DNA from: Sympetrum striolatum
Lineage: Eukaryota > Arthropoda > Insecta > Odonata > Libellulidae
Length of the DNA stretch: 64,000 nt
Assembly: GCA_947579665.1 (NCBI GenBank)
Contig: OX388349.1
Span: 75,024,841-75,088,840 of the forward strand
Direction: 5' to 3'
The notes under the pieces are model-generated. The model had not been told where the DNA came from. It was given only the letters and a program-made list of their open reading frames with translations, and ran no database searches. A program made the position numbers and the translations under genes. Below are positions 23,201 through 36,600 of the stretch, in pieces (position 1 is the first letter of the stretch; every line of letters starts with the position of its first letter).

Positions 23201-26200
23201 TCTCCTTGGGTTTTTCCTGGGTGCACATCCTAATGTGCAATTTTCACCCTTCCTCTTCCTTGTGATTCTTTTGAGCATTAAATTATCAGATGGAGTTCCA
23301 CCAAGTATCAGCGAGGAACGAAATATTCTGCTCAAAATTTAAAAGTCAAACAAAGAAATGATGTAGGATTCTCCTCCATGAGAGGAGTGATTTTAAATTA
23401 ACTTCAGGTCTTATTGCCCAAATTTTTACAAAAATATTTAACTTTTAAATCATAAATAATATAAGGGAGAGAGAAAAAACTATATTTTTATGATGCACTA
23501 GGGGTTATATAACAACTGGCCCCTGTTGCATACAAACATACAGCTTGCATCAACATTACAGTTTTGCAATATAAATGCATTCAGAGCTGAAAATGCTGGG
23601 GAAAAGCTTTCATAGTATTCTTTCATTTCTTAAAACTTCGTATCCTTAGCTTAAATGCAACGTCAACTAAATCAGCACTGTAGCTTAAATGCACTAGAAA
23701 TGTAACTTGACTGTAAGCTCTATTGTCTGATTGGATCCTCAACCCCCCAAACTTTTAGCTAAAAAGCTGTGGGCATAATATTTAGGCTAGGGGACTAGGC
23801 AATATGAGAGGTGAGGTTTCCTTTGATTTTCTTTGAGTCAGAATACTATAAGAGAAAAAGTTTTACAGAAGTGTAACAGAGCAACCGTTAGAACTAAACT
23901 AATCACATAATGCAATTCTGAGGGACACATACAAATGCCTGAATGTCATTAAATCATTCGCACCTGGCTAGAATTCATATTATTACAAATACGAACAAGA
24001 TAAATATGAAAGTAAATGAAAGATACATTTTTCTCTTTCTTATGCAACCAAAAGAAATGAAAAAAATATTCAATTCCTCAAGATTTCATGATTGAAGATA
24101 ACTAGCCTTCTTTTTAATTTCATACTGTCCAGCTTATACTTGAGCCTCATCATAAGTGATAAATCATAGTTGGAAATGCAAGTTAAATGAATTATCTACA
24201 AAATAATTATGGAGAAACAAACAGTTAAATTGATTCAAACAATAGACTGTTGTATGAGTGAAGAGCAGCTGATTTTCAGTATGTTGATGACCCGTTTTAG
24301 ATTTGCCTACTCTAAATTGTTCAGCATCTCTGAGTTGAATGGTTAGAATGAATTTCCAATTTGCTGCCACTTGTCACTCAAGCTAATTTTTTTCCTTTAG
24401 CCAAATAAAAACTCTTTGTGAACTTGGGATACCTTTTTCATGGTTTTCCACTGCTTCCTTAGCTGATCTACAGACAAATTTCAATTCTATATTGTAGAAG
24501 AAAAGAAAGAATAAGTATAAAGGTTCCTTATTGAACTATTTTGAATTGTCTTGTTGCAATGAGAACTACATCCCTTTGAACGGTCATATGCTACACAGCT
24601 TGCAAACTTTCTCAAAAGCTAATATTTTTTTACACATTTGCAGGCCATTTGGCTGGTCATTTTTTTCTATGGTAGCATGATGCCAGTTGTCACTCCCAGC
24701 ATGAGATGACCATTATCATCATCCTTAAAGAATGTGTAAAGGAGGCAAAATTCTAAGGATATTAAGAAGGAAATTACGGTAAATTTTGACATATAACCGT
24801 GTTATACATACGTAGACATAACATGATTAAGATATGACTGAATAAGCTGCACAGTGTACAAAAATAATATATTTTACACAGTATATCCTGACTATTTATT
24901 ATATATGGATACTTCTTCACATATATATTTAGAGAGGATACAAACCCACAACCTAAATCATAAGCCTCATTGACTTGAGATTTTTTACAGTGTATAGACC
25001 CAATGGGAAAAAGAAAAATGGATCATAAATGTCAAGGGTTTGAGGCTACGTCAGGGCAAATTTTTCCCCTAAGAAATGGATATTGGAATGTTTCCAATTT
25101 CTCTCTGACTGTGGACAGATAAAATGATAACTTGAGCTTGGGAGAACAATTGGAGTCCAGATATTATTTCTTAGATAATTCTCCTTATAAGAATGAATGG
25201 TAAATACAGAAAACTTTTGAAGGTGCTTTGCAGAGGAAAAACTATTAGCTCCTTTCCTGTAAGCTTGCAAGCAGCATTTTACTCTTACATTACTATATTT
25301 AACATAAAATTATTCTGCTTTTTGACAAAATGAATCAAAAGAAGGCTTACATTACCTTTATTGAACAATATAAATAATTCAGTTATTAGAAAGTGCCTCT
25401 TTTAATAAATGAAAGCAGAAATTATTCAAGTTGAATGGTTCAAATGAAGACACTTGAGCATGGTGCCTTGAGAAGCACTTTCACTTCTCTAGGAAAGGTG
25501 ATCAAATCCAGGGAGAGTTCCAAAAACTAGGATATCAGTACAATATTAATTATCTATTCTTTATTTTCCAAGTATGTTTCTTATGATTTTAGTGTTTACA
25601 ACGTTAAGCATGTTAAGGGCAACATTAAATCAGTCAGTTGGAACTCTATTCTATGCTATAGCAATGAGCTATTTAAAGGTAATCACTTTTTATAAAATGA
25701 TGATTAATGGGTGCTAAAAATTCTTAGGAAAAAACATTGATTAGCAGTAACTCTCTACACAGTCATCAAGTTCGCGAGATTGGTCATTTCCCTTACCTGA
25801 TAGGGCCATCTTCTTCTTTACTCAACGACCTTCTCAGTAGTTGATATTCCTCATCCAATTGCTGACATGTGTGCCGCATACGAGCATGGTACATGATGAC
25901 TCTTGATTGGTAAAAGGAGTGCAGAGAGCAAACGCTGCCAATTCCCATTTCATGGAACACTCTTTCCATTATATCCTTGGAGAAGAAAATAATTTGAAAT
26001 AAGAATAAACAATACAAATGCAAGAAACAAAAATTAAGAGGGCTAATATGCAATAGTGATGAAATTAATAATGAAATATAAAAATGTCTAAAGATTTAGA
26101 GGCAACATGTCAGATAAAGAAAGAACTACCTTTGGAGAAAAAGATGACAGAAACTGTGGGCTGATTACATAGAGGTACTATGTTACTATTTATCTCCAAC

Positions 26201-28081
26201 AACATAAAACTTAAAAATCAAGATCCATTGAAGTTCCTTACATTTCGGTGATCAGATCAAGTTTGGTTTGTAGGTATCTTACATAGATTTTGACGAATTA
26301 AAAGCAACCATTTCCGTTATTTATTAGTTATTTTGTGGGCAACCTTGACTGAGTGTACATTTCAAAGCCAAGGTAGCATAAATATCATATAATAATCTAT
26401 TTAAGAGTATTTTTCAACCATTCACTTCCTTACTATAACTTAACTAGGTATTGTATGATTTACTTTGGCTGAATAGCTGAAATTTACAATATAGGCAATA
26501 TTCCTTACTTAACCAATATTTATTACTTAACCATTAAGAAAGGAAACAACAAAAATGAAACATGACACATCATGAGATGAAAAATGGCATTATACCCAGG
26601 AAATAGGGTTCCTCTACCCACCTTATCTGTAAGCCATGCCATGAACTAACTCTAATTATGAATATGTTCTTTTAAGGAATCCAAATTAATCTTTGATGTC
26701 AGAGTAAAATTGGCTATTAAACCGTTCAAGAAATTAGGAAACATTTATAGCATTGAATCGATATACTAACTTATGAGCTGTCCCTGAAGAGATTTAGAAT
26801 CAGCATGTAAAGAATAAAACAAATACTGAGGAATATTTTTAGATGAACCATTGCATTATAAAGAGTATGCAAAATTAGTAACTAAAGCTTATCATTGAAC
26901 AAAAGCTTTTGCTATAAAGGTGTAGTTATTGTAGGCCTGAAGATAATACCAACAGAAAAGTAAATGTTAAGAAATAAGTTAAGTATCATTACTCAGGAGT
27001 ATCTGAAATTTTGGAGGTTTTCCTCAGAATAACTGACTTGGTAGATTTAATATGTGTCACTCACGGGAAACCCCATACTTCCAGTCATCACTTCTCGATC
27101 CGCAGCAATTCTCATTAGTCGGGTCATTTTCTGCATATATTCATGGCAAATATCACATAAAAATTCTAGTATAGACTCAGTTGTAGCTGAAAATAAAACC
27201 ATAAGAACGTAAGAACAAATACAAGTAAAAAAGCGATCAATCAATGATTGTGTAGCATCTTTCAGGGTTATGCAATAGATTCTACTGCTTCGCTTACTTT
27301 CAAATCCAATGTGAGCTAGTAGAGTTGCAATAACTTTTCTAAGCACTTTTCTTGTTAGCAGAGGACTTAGTAAGACTGGTGACGAGCCTTCACCCTCTCC
27401 AAATTCACTACAATAAAGTAAACGATCCATACGTATGAAGATAATAAAATAAAGGATGATCTCATATCTCTAAACACAGTACTCTTTACTGTACTACGAG
27501 TGCCTACCTTATTTCTTTTTCCATATACCGAAATGGAAAATTTAAAGAGTACTTTGGACCTTTTTTGGGGCCATTTGGCAATATAGGAGGTTCTGGGAGG
27601 GGCTCTTCGTTTCCATTTTGAAGCTGTAAAGATAAAAAAAAACATAGAGATCGCCGAAGTTCAATTGATTCGAAACAGTTTTAATTTATTAATTTTACCA
27701 TAGTATTTGCATTATTTAGAAGTTCTTTCATTGCTCTTGAGTGCTGTAAAAGTTTGATTGTGTGGACTACCATGTCATCCATTTCAACACATTCTTCTGG
27801 AACCCTATGGTAGAAAGAAAACCTTGATATTCTACAATATTTCGAAAATAATAGTGGTGAGACAAGACACAACAGTACTTGCGTAAAAATCAACAAAAAA
27901 TCTCTTTTCCTTACTGAACAACTTCGCCGTACTCCTCTTCGTCGTAGGGTAGATATAGTTTCATCTTTTCTTCTGTCACAGGCTCATGATCAACATGAGT
28001 ATCCAGCTCTTCAAAAGTAACTTCATCTTCCGAGTTATCAAATAGTGATTCATACTCACCCCAATACTGTGGTACATCCAT
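20201..28081 (-). CDS. SUPT7L: SUPT7L (STAF65-gamma), histone-fold subunit of the STAGA/SAGA coactivator complex
   Basis: Eight coding exons read right to left: 28081-27915, 27804-27699, 27623-27508, 27407-27298, 27186-27065, 25975-25797, 22959-22813 and 20351-20201. They total 1098 bases, or 365 residues, with every junction in phase. The N-terminus MDVPQYWGE parallels the human start. A bromodomain-associated histone fold spans about residues 145-205 (VLRKVIATLLAHIGF, then ILEFLCDICHEYMQKMTRLM). The family-specific block DIMERVFHEMGIGSVCSL follows at about 208-225. The tail is acidic (ADDEEDIPEI) and ends in the basic KPRKRKRK, probably a nuclear signal. In the complex this histone fold pairs with a TAF10-like partner and helps hold the acetyltransferase module on chromatin. 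The intron between exons 6 and 7 holds a perfect inverted repeat and the last intron a SINE. Confidence 0.97.
21640..21840 (-). mobile_element. tRNA-derived SINE (minus orientation) in the last SUPT7L intron
   Basis: On the minus strand the head reads GGTATGGTAGCTTAGATGG (21742-21724), a tRNA 5' end with A box. It is followed at 21691-21681 by GGTTTGAATCC, a good B box. The A-to-B spacing of about 40 bases and the tRNA-like folding potential support a SINE head. The outer limits are approximate. Being on the SUPT7L strand, it would be transcribed in sense within the pre-mRNA. Confidence 0.65.
23136..23210. repeat. Perfect 27-bp inverted repeat with 21-base loop
   Basis: The left arm 23136-23162 starts CCCAAGGAGAAACGGACATG. 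The right arm 23184-23210 is its exact reverse complement. The right arm runs directly into a dispersed repeat (TTTTTCCTGGGTGCAC...ATGTGCAA) that also occurs near 29.43 and 56.55 kb. The hairpin is probably the palindromic end of that repeat family rather than a gene. Confidence 0.8.
23200..23265 (+). repeat. Dispersed repeat, copy 1 (CCTGGGTGCAC...ATGTGCAA)
   Basis: The segment shares TCCTGGGTGCAC, CCT(A/T)ATGTGCAA, TCACC and a C/T-rich end with 29405-29480 and, more loosely, 56540-56600. Copies lie in the SUPT7L intron, in the SUPT7L-Clc spacer and right of the insulin gene. Confidence 0.6.
24931..25080. repeat. Single copy related to the B-box array
   Basis: GGATACAAACCCACAACCTAAATCATAAGCCTCATTGACTTGAGA-type text (start given in part: GGATACAAACCCACAACC) matches the start of the array at 7602-7650 (GGATACTAATTCACAGCC). 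The order of blocks is kept up to a degenerate box, AGGGTTTGAGGCT. It lies in a SUPT7L intron and shows that the family is dispersed. Confidence 0.65.
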
Positions 28082-30617
28082 CGGGAAATAGAAGATCGAG
28101 CTGATGGAAAAATAAGTGGTTCATTACTGCATAGAGCCAAAAGATGAGCAAACAAAAATCTTTCCGCCAACAGATAAATATTCCTAGAAGTTAACTGTGT
28201 TATCTTACGGAGATACAAACGTCAAAATTTTCTTATTCGAATGTTTCTAGATAGGTAAATTATTTTAAATATCCTAAGAAGATATAGATACTGTGAATAT
28301 ACTAACAAATCTCTCACTCAACAACTCCGCGGGACCCCATATATATATTGCGCACTTCTACCTTCGAAGTAATGTAAGGGCGCTCAATTCGTAAATCGAT
28401 GTGATTCTTGATGCTGCTCCCCCTCATGGATAAAATAATTTAATTTGCACTAAAAGGGAACATTTATGGCCATATGTAGGATTTATTTTTTTTTTCATAT
28501 TTTACATTGCTTTTTACTTTCGAAATCATCTTCCATTTTTTTATGAAAACAAATTATTTTGTTATTTCAGACTTCGGTATAGTTGAAGAAATAATATTTT
28601 TTTCTTTTACAATTAGTATGAAAATTTAATATCATTTTTTTATTGTTGCTTATGGAATTCCAATTTCGGTCACTGATTGATCGTGTTCAGCGATATAAAA
28701 ATAATATCTTGCATTCCATTGATCACAGTGTTTTGTGATTGTACTTTAAAGGTAATTTGCTATGTATTTAGCTTAGTATAGTCATAGTGAATGAAAGATG
28801 TTTTTTGCGATTCTGTGTAAATGATTATTTTTATAGTCAAAGGTCAAAGAAAACCTCTATTTCTTGCATGTTTTCAGGAAAATCTTTTTTAATCAACTAC
28901 TTTGTACCCTTTGTACCTGTTACCATTCATTGATAAATTGAATATTTCTCTTTTGGGTTAGATATGAATTGAGAGATAATGATATATAATGTAAAATTTA
29001 AAAAATCTTATTTTGGAGAATTGAATGTACAAAATCATTGAATTGAGATTATATGGGTAACATATTTTATTACAAAATTTAAAGAACTATATAGGTATAT
29101 CTATGATACAAGCCTTAGAAATAACTAAAAACCCTTGGAAAATTTGAAAAGTGCCCACTTAGAGCCAATAAATGAATTCTATTTTAGGGTATCTTCCAGT
29201 ATAATCAGTTAACTAATGTAATGAAAAGAATTGTATTATTATTATCATGTATAATTAAACCATACTCATTCCTTAACTATAATGATGAACTATAGTTCAT
29301 TTCTTTAGAAATTTTTCACCGAAGTAGCATTGAAAGTTTTAAATAAAATATTTTGGAACAAAATGCAATAATTTTTGTGTCATAAGATTGTTAAGTAATA
29401 TCATCATCGGAAATACGGACTTGAAAAACGGACCTGGGTGCACGCCCTTATGTGCAAAGTCACCTTAACCCTTTCCTTATAATATCATCATCATTATACT
29501 TCTGTCCGCGGACAGGTCTTAACGGAACATTGCTCCTCCATGCATCTCTTGCCTCTCGTTTTAGAGCTTAATATTCTTTTCCTTTTTTCAGCCAGAAAAG
29601 CTGAACTTTTAAAGGGCCCTAAAATATTAATTTGTCTATCATCCTAATAATAAAGTTAATATTACCTCTGCCTAACTTAATCTTTTAATTTGTACTATTA
29701 CTTTGCTGATTGATTTACCTAATATCTTTAATTTGCTTTAACGTAAATCACCTGCTACCATTTTTGTACTTAAGTGATGGTCTTTCGCTAGTATTAAAAT
29801 ATTGATATTTCAAAATATGCGGTGCGGTGCGGTATAAGAAAGATCTAAAATTTAAGCTCCCTCAAAGAATACAACAACAAATATGTATAGTTACTACTGT
29901 CTCTTTGTTATACTTCAGAGGTATCTCCTTTTTCATGACATTCCATATTCGTTTCTATGTAAGAAATCCAAGTAAAATTATTTGATCTACTTCTCTGTAG
30001 TCCTCGATCTGATAGTATCTACTGCGTAGACCAGATGGTGATATTCAAATTTAGCGCTTTTATTGATAGTGCCGATGATTTGCATATTCAAGAAGATTCA
30101 AGGGTGAGTATGGGTGAGTAATAATAATGTGTGACTGTAAAGCTACGACTTTTTCTGTTTCATTATTTGAACTTTAATATTGATTTCGGAAGGAAGATTA
30201 AAAAGCTAATCAATATCCAAAATTGCGTATTTTCTTTAACGCTTATTCAGCTCATTTGAGATAGTGAAGTAACCTAATCTTTAAAGTAAAAGCCGCTTTT
30301 ATTCTGAATTAAAGAAAGAAATTATATGTTAACAGTTACTAGATTTGATTATTGAGCAATTGGCACTGAATATATCAGAATATATATCCATAGAAGTTTA
30401 TCGTATGATGATTTGCCCAGCAGATGTCTCTGGCAGACTAGAAGCTTCCACTCTTTTATAGATGCTCAATGGATTAGGGGAGTGTACTAACGTCATCTGA
30501 CTCAGATAGTTCGAAACTGATAGGGCTGAAGACTGTCATAAGGTAAGTAGGATTATTATACGTGCTTATTTTTGCTTACTCTCGTACATTGTAATTATAA
30601 TCATTCTTGATGCCAGC
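28082..30617. other. Divergent spacer between SUPT7L and Clc, promoters inferred
   Basis: The two genes point away from each other across about 2.5 kb. A short CpG-rich patch at 28325-28420 (CCGCGGG, TTGCGCAC, TTCGAAG, GGGCGC) lies 250-340 bases upstream of the SUPT7L start and is the likeliest SUPT7L promoter. For Clc, 30560-30617 ends in TGATGCCAGC just before ATG, so either leader or a 5' UTR acceptor precedes it. A dispersed repeat copy sits at 29405-29480. I see no coding sequence in the rest. Confidence 0.4.
29405..29480 (+). repeat. Dispersed repeat, copy 2
   Basis: CGGACCTGGGTGCACGCCC then TTATGTGCAAAGTCACC and CCCTTTCCTTAT match copy 1 at 23200-23265 in the same order. It is preceded by ACGGACTTGAAAAACGG, a possible diverged inverted end. 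Confidence 0.6.
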
Positions 30618-33600
30618 ATGGACGGGTTTGGAGATAATTTCGATCAACCAGAAGTTGATCCTGCGGCAGAGTTTTTAGCTCGTGAACAGGACCAGCTCGC
30701 CGGACTTGAGGATGAATTGAATCCCACTCCCGTCCCAACCGTAAATGGTAAGTGATTTTTACATTTTTGTTATTTAATTAATTGTTATATGTAAAGTATA
30801 CTTAATTCGATCCTTTTGTACGGAGTTTTCAAGTACCTTGCTTGGCCCACTAAGTTAACAAATTTGCCATCTATGCCAATGCATTGTAATGTTTCATTTG
30901 GATTGTTAAGTATTTCAATACCCTTCATGTGCAGGAGACACTCCTCTGCAGACAGATCATACAGGTAGCTTTGAAATGATCGATGGCTTTGGGCAGCAAG
31001 ACGGATTTGATCCATTGGGAATGAACAATGGTAAGTAGCAATGCTTTTTACGGTCAACAGAACCTATATAAGTTTCTTGAGTTATTTTTCTTGTATTTTT
31101 TGATTGGCATTTGCTAACGTGGTCATTTTTATGAAAATTGCTACTGGACTTATTTTATGTTTATGTAGCATGTTAAAGAATTTTCATTAAAGCGGCATGT
31201 GCGTATTGTTTTGCCTCTTGTATTTTTTGCCTTAAATAAGTTCCCAGCCTGTTTGTTGTTGCTTAATGGTGTGGATTATTATTTCTTCAGAAAATGCAGT
31301 GCCTGAGGATTCTGCTCTCTCTGAGGATAACGGTAAGTTCATTTATGTTCGAATAAAGTAACCGAGTTTTATCCGCGGATGTGTAGTGGAAGTCACTGCT
31401 GCTGACGTATTTAGTAAATCATATTAGCTAATGATCAGGCTGTATTCTTGTTAGTGGTAGCAGGAAATATTTTAGAGTTGACCTCTTGGCGGTACAATTT
31501 CTCATCCATAATAATATGTTGCTTAATCTCAACCTAGTCTTCCTATCGAAATCTTGACCGACAGTCATTCCAATTTAAAGTATTTTTTAAATTTAAAATT
31601 AATTTTCTTTCTACACAAGCTGCCCCTGGAGTTGAATCAGTTCCTGCTCAGCCTAGTAAGTCTGATGAGTATTTGTTTTGCTTGAATAAATTTCACCAAT
31701 ATTTTCTTATCTCTGTATCATAATTTAGTGATATCTATATTATTTTATTTATCTCTATGGTCAGCTACATTCTTGCTGTATTATAAATATTTTCGATAGG
31801 TCCCTTAATGGAATATCAGTTTCATTACATATTTGCTATGGATGTAGTTGAGCATTGTTCTTCTACAATTCAGTAAAATCTTTAAATGTTTAGATCAGGG
31901 ATAGTTCCAAAAGTTTAAAAATTGATATTTAAAACTTCATTAACTTCAACTTGGATGGATATTTGTAACAAATAATGAAGTTTTCTACGGAAAAAATACC
32001 CAATGAAATATATTTACTCAAACTTCAAGTAGAGTCAAATCTGCAATACCATGAAGTGAAGTCAGGTACTTTGAAGTTCACTGTATTGTGTGTATTAGTT
32101 TAATTCTCTGATTAAGGAAGGTTAGAAAATATCATTTTCATCGGTTTGCTTGAAGATTCCGTTTCTAAAGCACTTATCTAATATTCACAAGCATTTTTGT
32201 TTTTAGACCAATAAAAGTAATTGATGAGAAAAGTATTTTTGAAAATCTCTTGATTTGCAAAACTGGTAAATTTTTCAAGTTGAAGAACTGGTGTCTTTTT
32301 CAGCTATTAATATATTTTTTCAAAATTTGAGATCAACTTAATGAGTTAGTAAGTACAATCTCTGTATGTGTTATTTGAAACATTGGATTTAATGTGATAG
32401 CAATATCTATCTTTCTTTTTTGGAAAAGAAGTGACTAAGTTGCATTTAAAACGTAAATCATCTGCAGTTGCCTGGGAAATTGTATAAAATGCATACATGA
32501 AAGAGTAAGAATTAATGAGTAATATTGTATTTGTATTTGTATACAAAAGTATCAGTGGCTATGGTTTTGTCTTAAATATGTTACCCATAAAAGAATATTT
32601 ATGAAATTAAGTATTATTCTGTTGATATCTTAATTCTTTTTTTTGTGGCTTAGTGTATTCAGCAAAAAAGAATATTTGGAATTCCAAGGAGTATATAACT
32701 CCTGAAAAAAATATGTTGATTTCATATCCCTTATAAAGTAGTCATAAAGAAACTTGATCGATCTAAGGTGTTGAACTTCTTTGATTTTCATGTTGGCTTA
32801 AACTAAGATTTGCTGGAATTTGATGGTTATATTTGTAAAATCTTTTATAACTTTTATTTAAATTTTGCATTAAATCTGTAGTCAAGTACTTAGCTATAAA
32901 AATGTGAATTTTTCTATTGTTTCTTTATTTAACCACCTTTGACTGATACTTTCTGGACTCAAAGTAAACTGTTTCATCTGCAATATTCTATTATAATTTA
33001 TTCCCAGGATTATCAAGAATCACTGCCATATTAATTTGTAAATTATAAATCACAAACATCAAGGGACAGTTTCATTGTTTCGATTCAAGATTCATTTCTT
33101 TACTTGAACTCAAGGAAGGATTAACCTAATTTATTAATAAACGGGGAAAAATTGTAAAATTGCTTGGAATTTGTTGGATTATTTTGAAATACAAGTGAAA
33201 ATTATGCTTTCTATTGAATCAACAGCTACAGGGTTTGTTGAACTTGGAGGTGGTAATTTTTCTAAAATTAATTTATTTGCATGCACATTGTTACAGAGTT
33301 CAACGCTCCTTCAATGACAACGATGAAAAATACAGTAAGAGAGGAACCCGAGAAGATCCGCAAGTGGCGCGAGGAGCAGAAAGAACGCTTGGAAGTGAAA
33401 GGTGGCTAGAGTATTTTTCTCCTGAGCAACTTGGATGAGAAGAAAGTTGTTTCTATGGTTAATTTGTTGTTTTTTCTATCAGATGAGAACGAAGAAACAA
33501 AAAAAGGAGAGTGGAGAGAAGAAGCAAAGAAAGAGCTGGAAGACTGGTACAGACATCATGAAGAAACAATATCCAAAACTAAAGCTGCTAACAGGTGAAT

Positions 33601-36600
33601 ATAGAGTCTTCTGAACTCTCTTTTATGTGCTAATTCAGTGTGGTCCAGCATACTTTTTATCTTAGTAACTCAATGTAATTTTGTGTATACCATTTAAACC
33701 TGCATGTAGTTCGAACCTCTACACAAAAAATTGTGATCTACAAGTCTCGGGTGTAATATTACTCTAGGTTTTTCTGTAATTATTAAATATTAGCACTACT
33801 AGTGAAGTAATCCCAGGAGATAGTATATAACAATATCTTTGCAAGCTTACAATTTTAGAAAGTAGGCCAGACCTTGTTTTGACGTTTTTTTTCCGTAAAA
33901 TATTTTATAGTAGAAGCCATATTTTCAGAAAAGGAAGTTTTTATCCTGTTTCTTGAAATTATGATTGTCATTGAAATGAAAACTCACGTTATTATAATAT
34001 TATTGTGTATATAATATATTGTTAGAATATTATTGTATAACAGTGAATTCCCCCATCAAAAATGATGGGATTTAAATTAAATATAGTTACCAAAAATAAA
34101 AATAATCCCGATACTTCATACGGGAAGGGGTGTAAAGCGGCCACTCTCTATTAACCGCCGAAAACACGGTTAGTATTGTATGAAGGGGTAGTAGTGCAGT
34201 TGTGAGTGTAAGGGAAGGGGTGTACCACCTTATGAAGCATTGTTGTGGGCATACGATTGTCACTTTGGGCTCAAATTAAAGCTTAGTAAGTACATTGAGT
34301 ATTTAGGAGATAAGATTTTTGGCAGTAAAAATACTGTGGTAGACAAGAAAAATAACAAAAAGTATTAGTTATGGTATTCATTTCACTTTGGCAAAGGAAA
34401 AATTGAAATAGGAAAAAAGCCACATTCATGCCATCGGTTGAATCAATACTAAGTTCTATAAAAGTCCTGTTTGACCTCTCTATCGTGAAAAGCAAGCACA
34501 GGATATTGTATAAAAGTAAGAAATGCATTCAAATGATGTCATGTCTCGCAGCAGGAAAAGACTACCACAAAGCAATGTATGTAATGCTGTCAATCTCAGC
34601 ATTACTGTTTCGGATTTAGGCCTACTTTTTAAAAATTGTTCCTATTAACCCAGTGGGCAGATTCACCCCCTTTTCCCTACTTTAGAAGATACTGAACAAA
34701 AATTAAGAAAATCACACATTTCAATGGTTTTTGGGCATTTCTCAGTCTGCTAAAGTCTTCCAAAGCTACAAAATCGGTCACTCTGGTCTTATAAAAAAAA
34801 TCCACCATACATGACCTTCTGCAAGGTCGGGCCATTTTGTGTGTCTAATTTAACTGGACTATAATGGTTTTATTGCCATAAATTGTCATTGTCAGAAATT
34901 GTCCTTATACATTCTTTATGTGGTTATCTTTTCCATATATTCGTAAGGGAGTTAAGTTCAACCAATACCTTGGTTGTTAGGGATTTGTTTACGCTCTTAT
35001 AATTACACATTTTTCATCATATTTGTCTGAATTTTCTCAATATTGACTCAAATATGATATCCTGTGACCACAATAATAATCTATATTCAATTTACTTTCT
35101 TTTGGTACTTATCTCGATTTTGTTTGACTATTATTTCTAATTTCTGCAAAACAAAAGATGTCTGCAATGCAATTCAATTGATCAAAATTAACTTTATGTG
35201 CATTTCTTATGAGAGACTATTTGAGCTGTTCAGAGTCAAACCAAGGATACTTTTGTAAACAAATATCTATATGTAATACCTCATTGGACCATTAATGACT
35301 CTAATATTTATAATCCTATCACGTCCGAAAGTGCATGAAATTAATTATTCGAAAATTTCTTCCATGCATTTCTTACAGTAGTTACTGACATCAGATAAAT
35401 TAATATAGTGATATATACACATCAATGCTCATTATATAAGATAACACTATTTCCTTAAGCAGGAATACTTATAGTCATGATGTGGGATGATATGCCTGGA
35501 AGGTAGTTTGCTCTCATTCCATTGAATTTTCTTTCGTAACACATTGTGTATAAACTCACTTAAGATGTATGACTGCAATTGACATGGAGTTTTTCAATAC
35601 ATAGATTTATCTTATATATTTAAGTCTTTTGGGTTGCCAGCTGGGTGGTTACTGAGATGAATATCAATGTCTCCTGCCTGGCAATTCGATAAGACTTCAT
35701 TCTGAGCAAAACATATTTACATTATCTCCCCTCTGTTCTAACTGCATCTTGTCTTTTATGTCTATGTTGGCTAATTATTGAAAAACACTAAGATAGATAT
35801 TCCTGTCTCTTTCACCAATTTTGTTATGTAAATTGTTATGTAAAAAAACCTGGTATGATGATTAAGGTCATGTTTTTTGTAAATATATGCGCTGGACTAG
35901 TAATACCTTAAAATATTATGGGAAATATATTCTTCGGAACTAAGAGGCATACCATTTTGAAAAATACTTTTTATATTGAAAGCTGTCTACTAAGTTTTCA
36001 TAATGCAACATTTTACTTGGAAATAAAAATGGGTTTCAGCCAAAGAAATATATATATATATATATATAAGGTTTTCAAAATTGCTACAACTAGTTTGTCA
36101 TCCATTACTATTTTATCAGGTGGCAGTTTTTCTCCAATTTAGGAAGATTGACTGACTGGTCTAAACCCTTAATTGTGCTGCATTCTTGCTCTCCTGCCAT
36201 GTATTGGACAATCCTGATCTAAACATATCATATTTTGAGATGTTATTTCTATCCAAAAGTTATCACCATGTTGTATCAACGTTTTATTTCCTAATTCATT
36301 TGCCTTATATTTAGATTAAAATCTTGTAAGGGAGGGATACAGGCCAAAAATTTCTTTTACTCCCGTCCTGATATCAAAATTATTTTTTATAAAGAACTAT
36401 ACGACTGGAGAATGAAATTGGATAACATTATTTACGAGTGAAAAATACAGTATGTCCCCAACTTACACGGTTAATTGGTTCCGGAAATTTCTGTGTATGT
36501 AGAAAATACCTAGAGAGTCATTCACATAACATTCTCGTAGATTAGCAATAAGAAAAAAAGAATAATACAAGCACATAATATTACGAAAATGCAAATATTT

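Noticed and set aside
23136..23210. microRNA precursor
   Set aside because: The stem is perfectly paired and tied to a dispersed repeat, which favours a foldback element; no evidence of precise processing can be seen in sequence alone.
30785..31057. Minus-strand open frame across Clc exon 2
   Set aside because: It is the antisense of a well-supported coding exon and its adjoining intron.
33214..33438. Plus-strand open frame over Clc exon 5
   Set aside because: Out of frame with the clathrin light-chain reading, which matches the family over the same bases.
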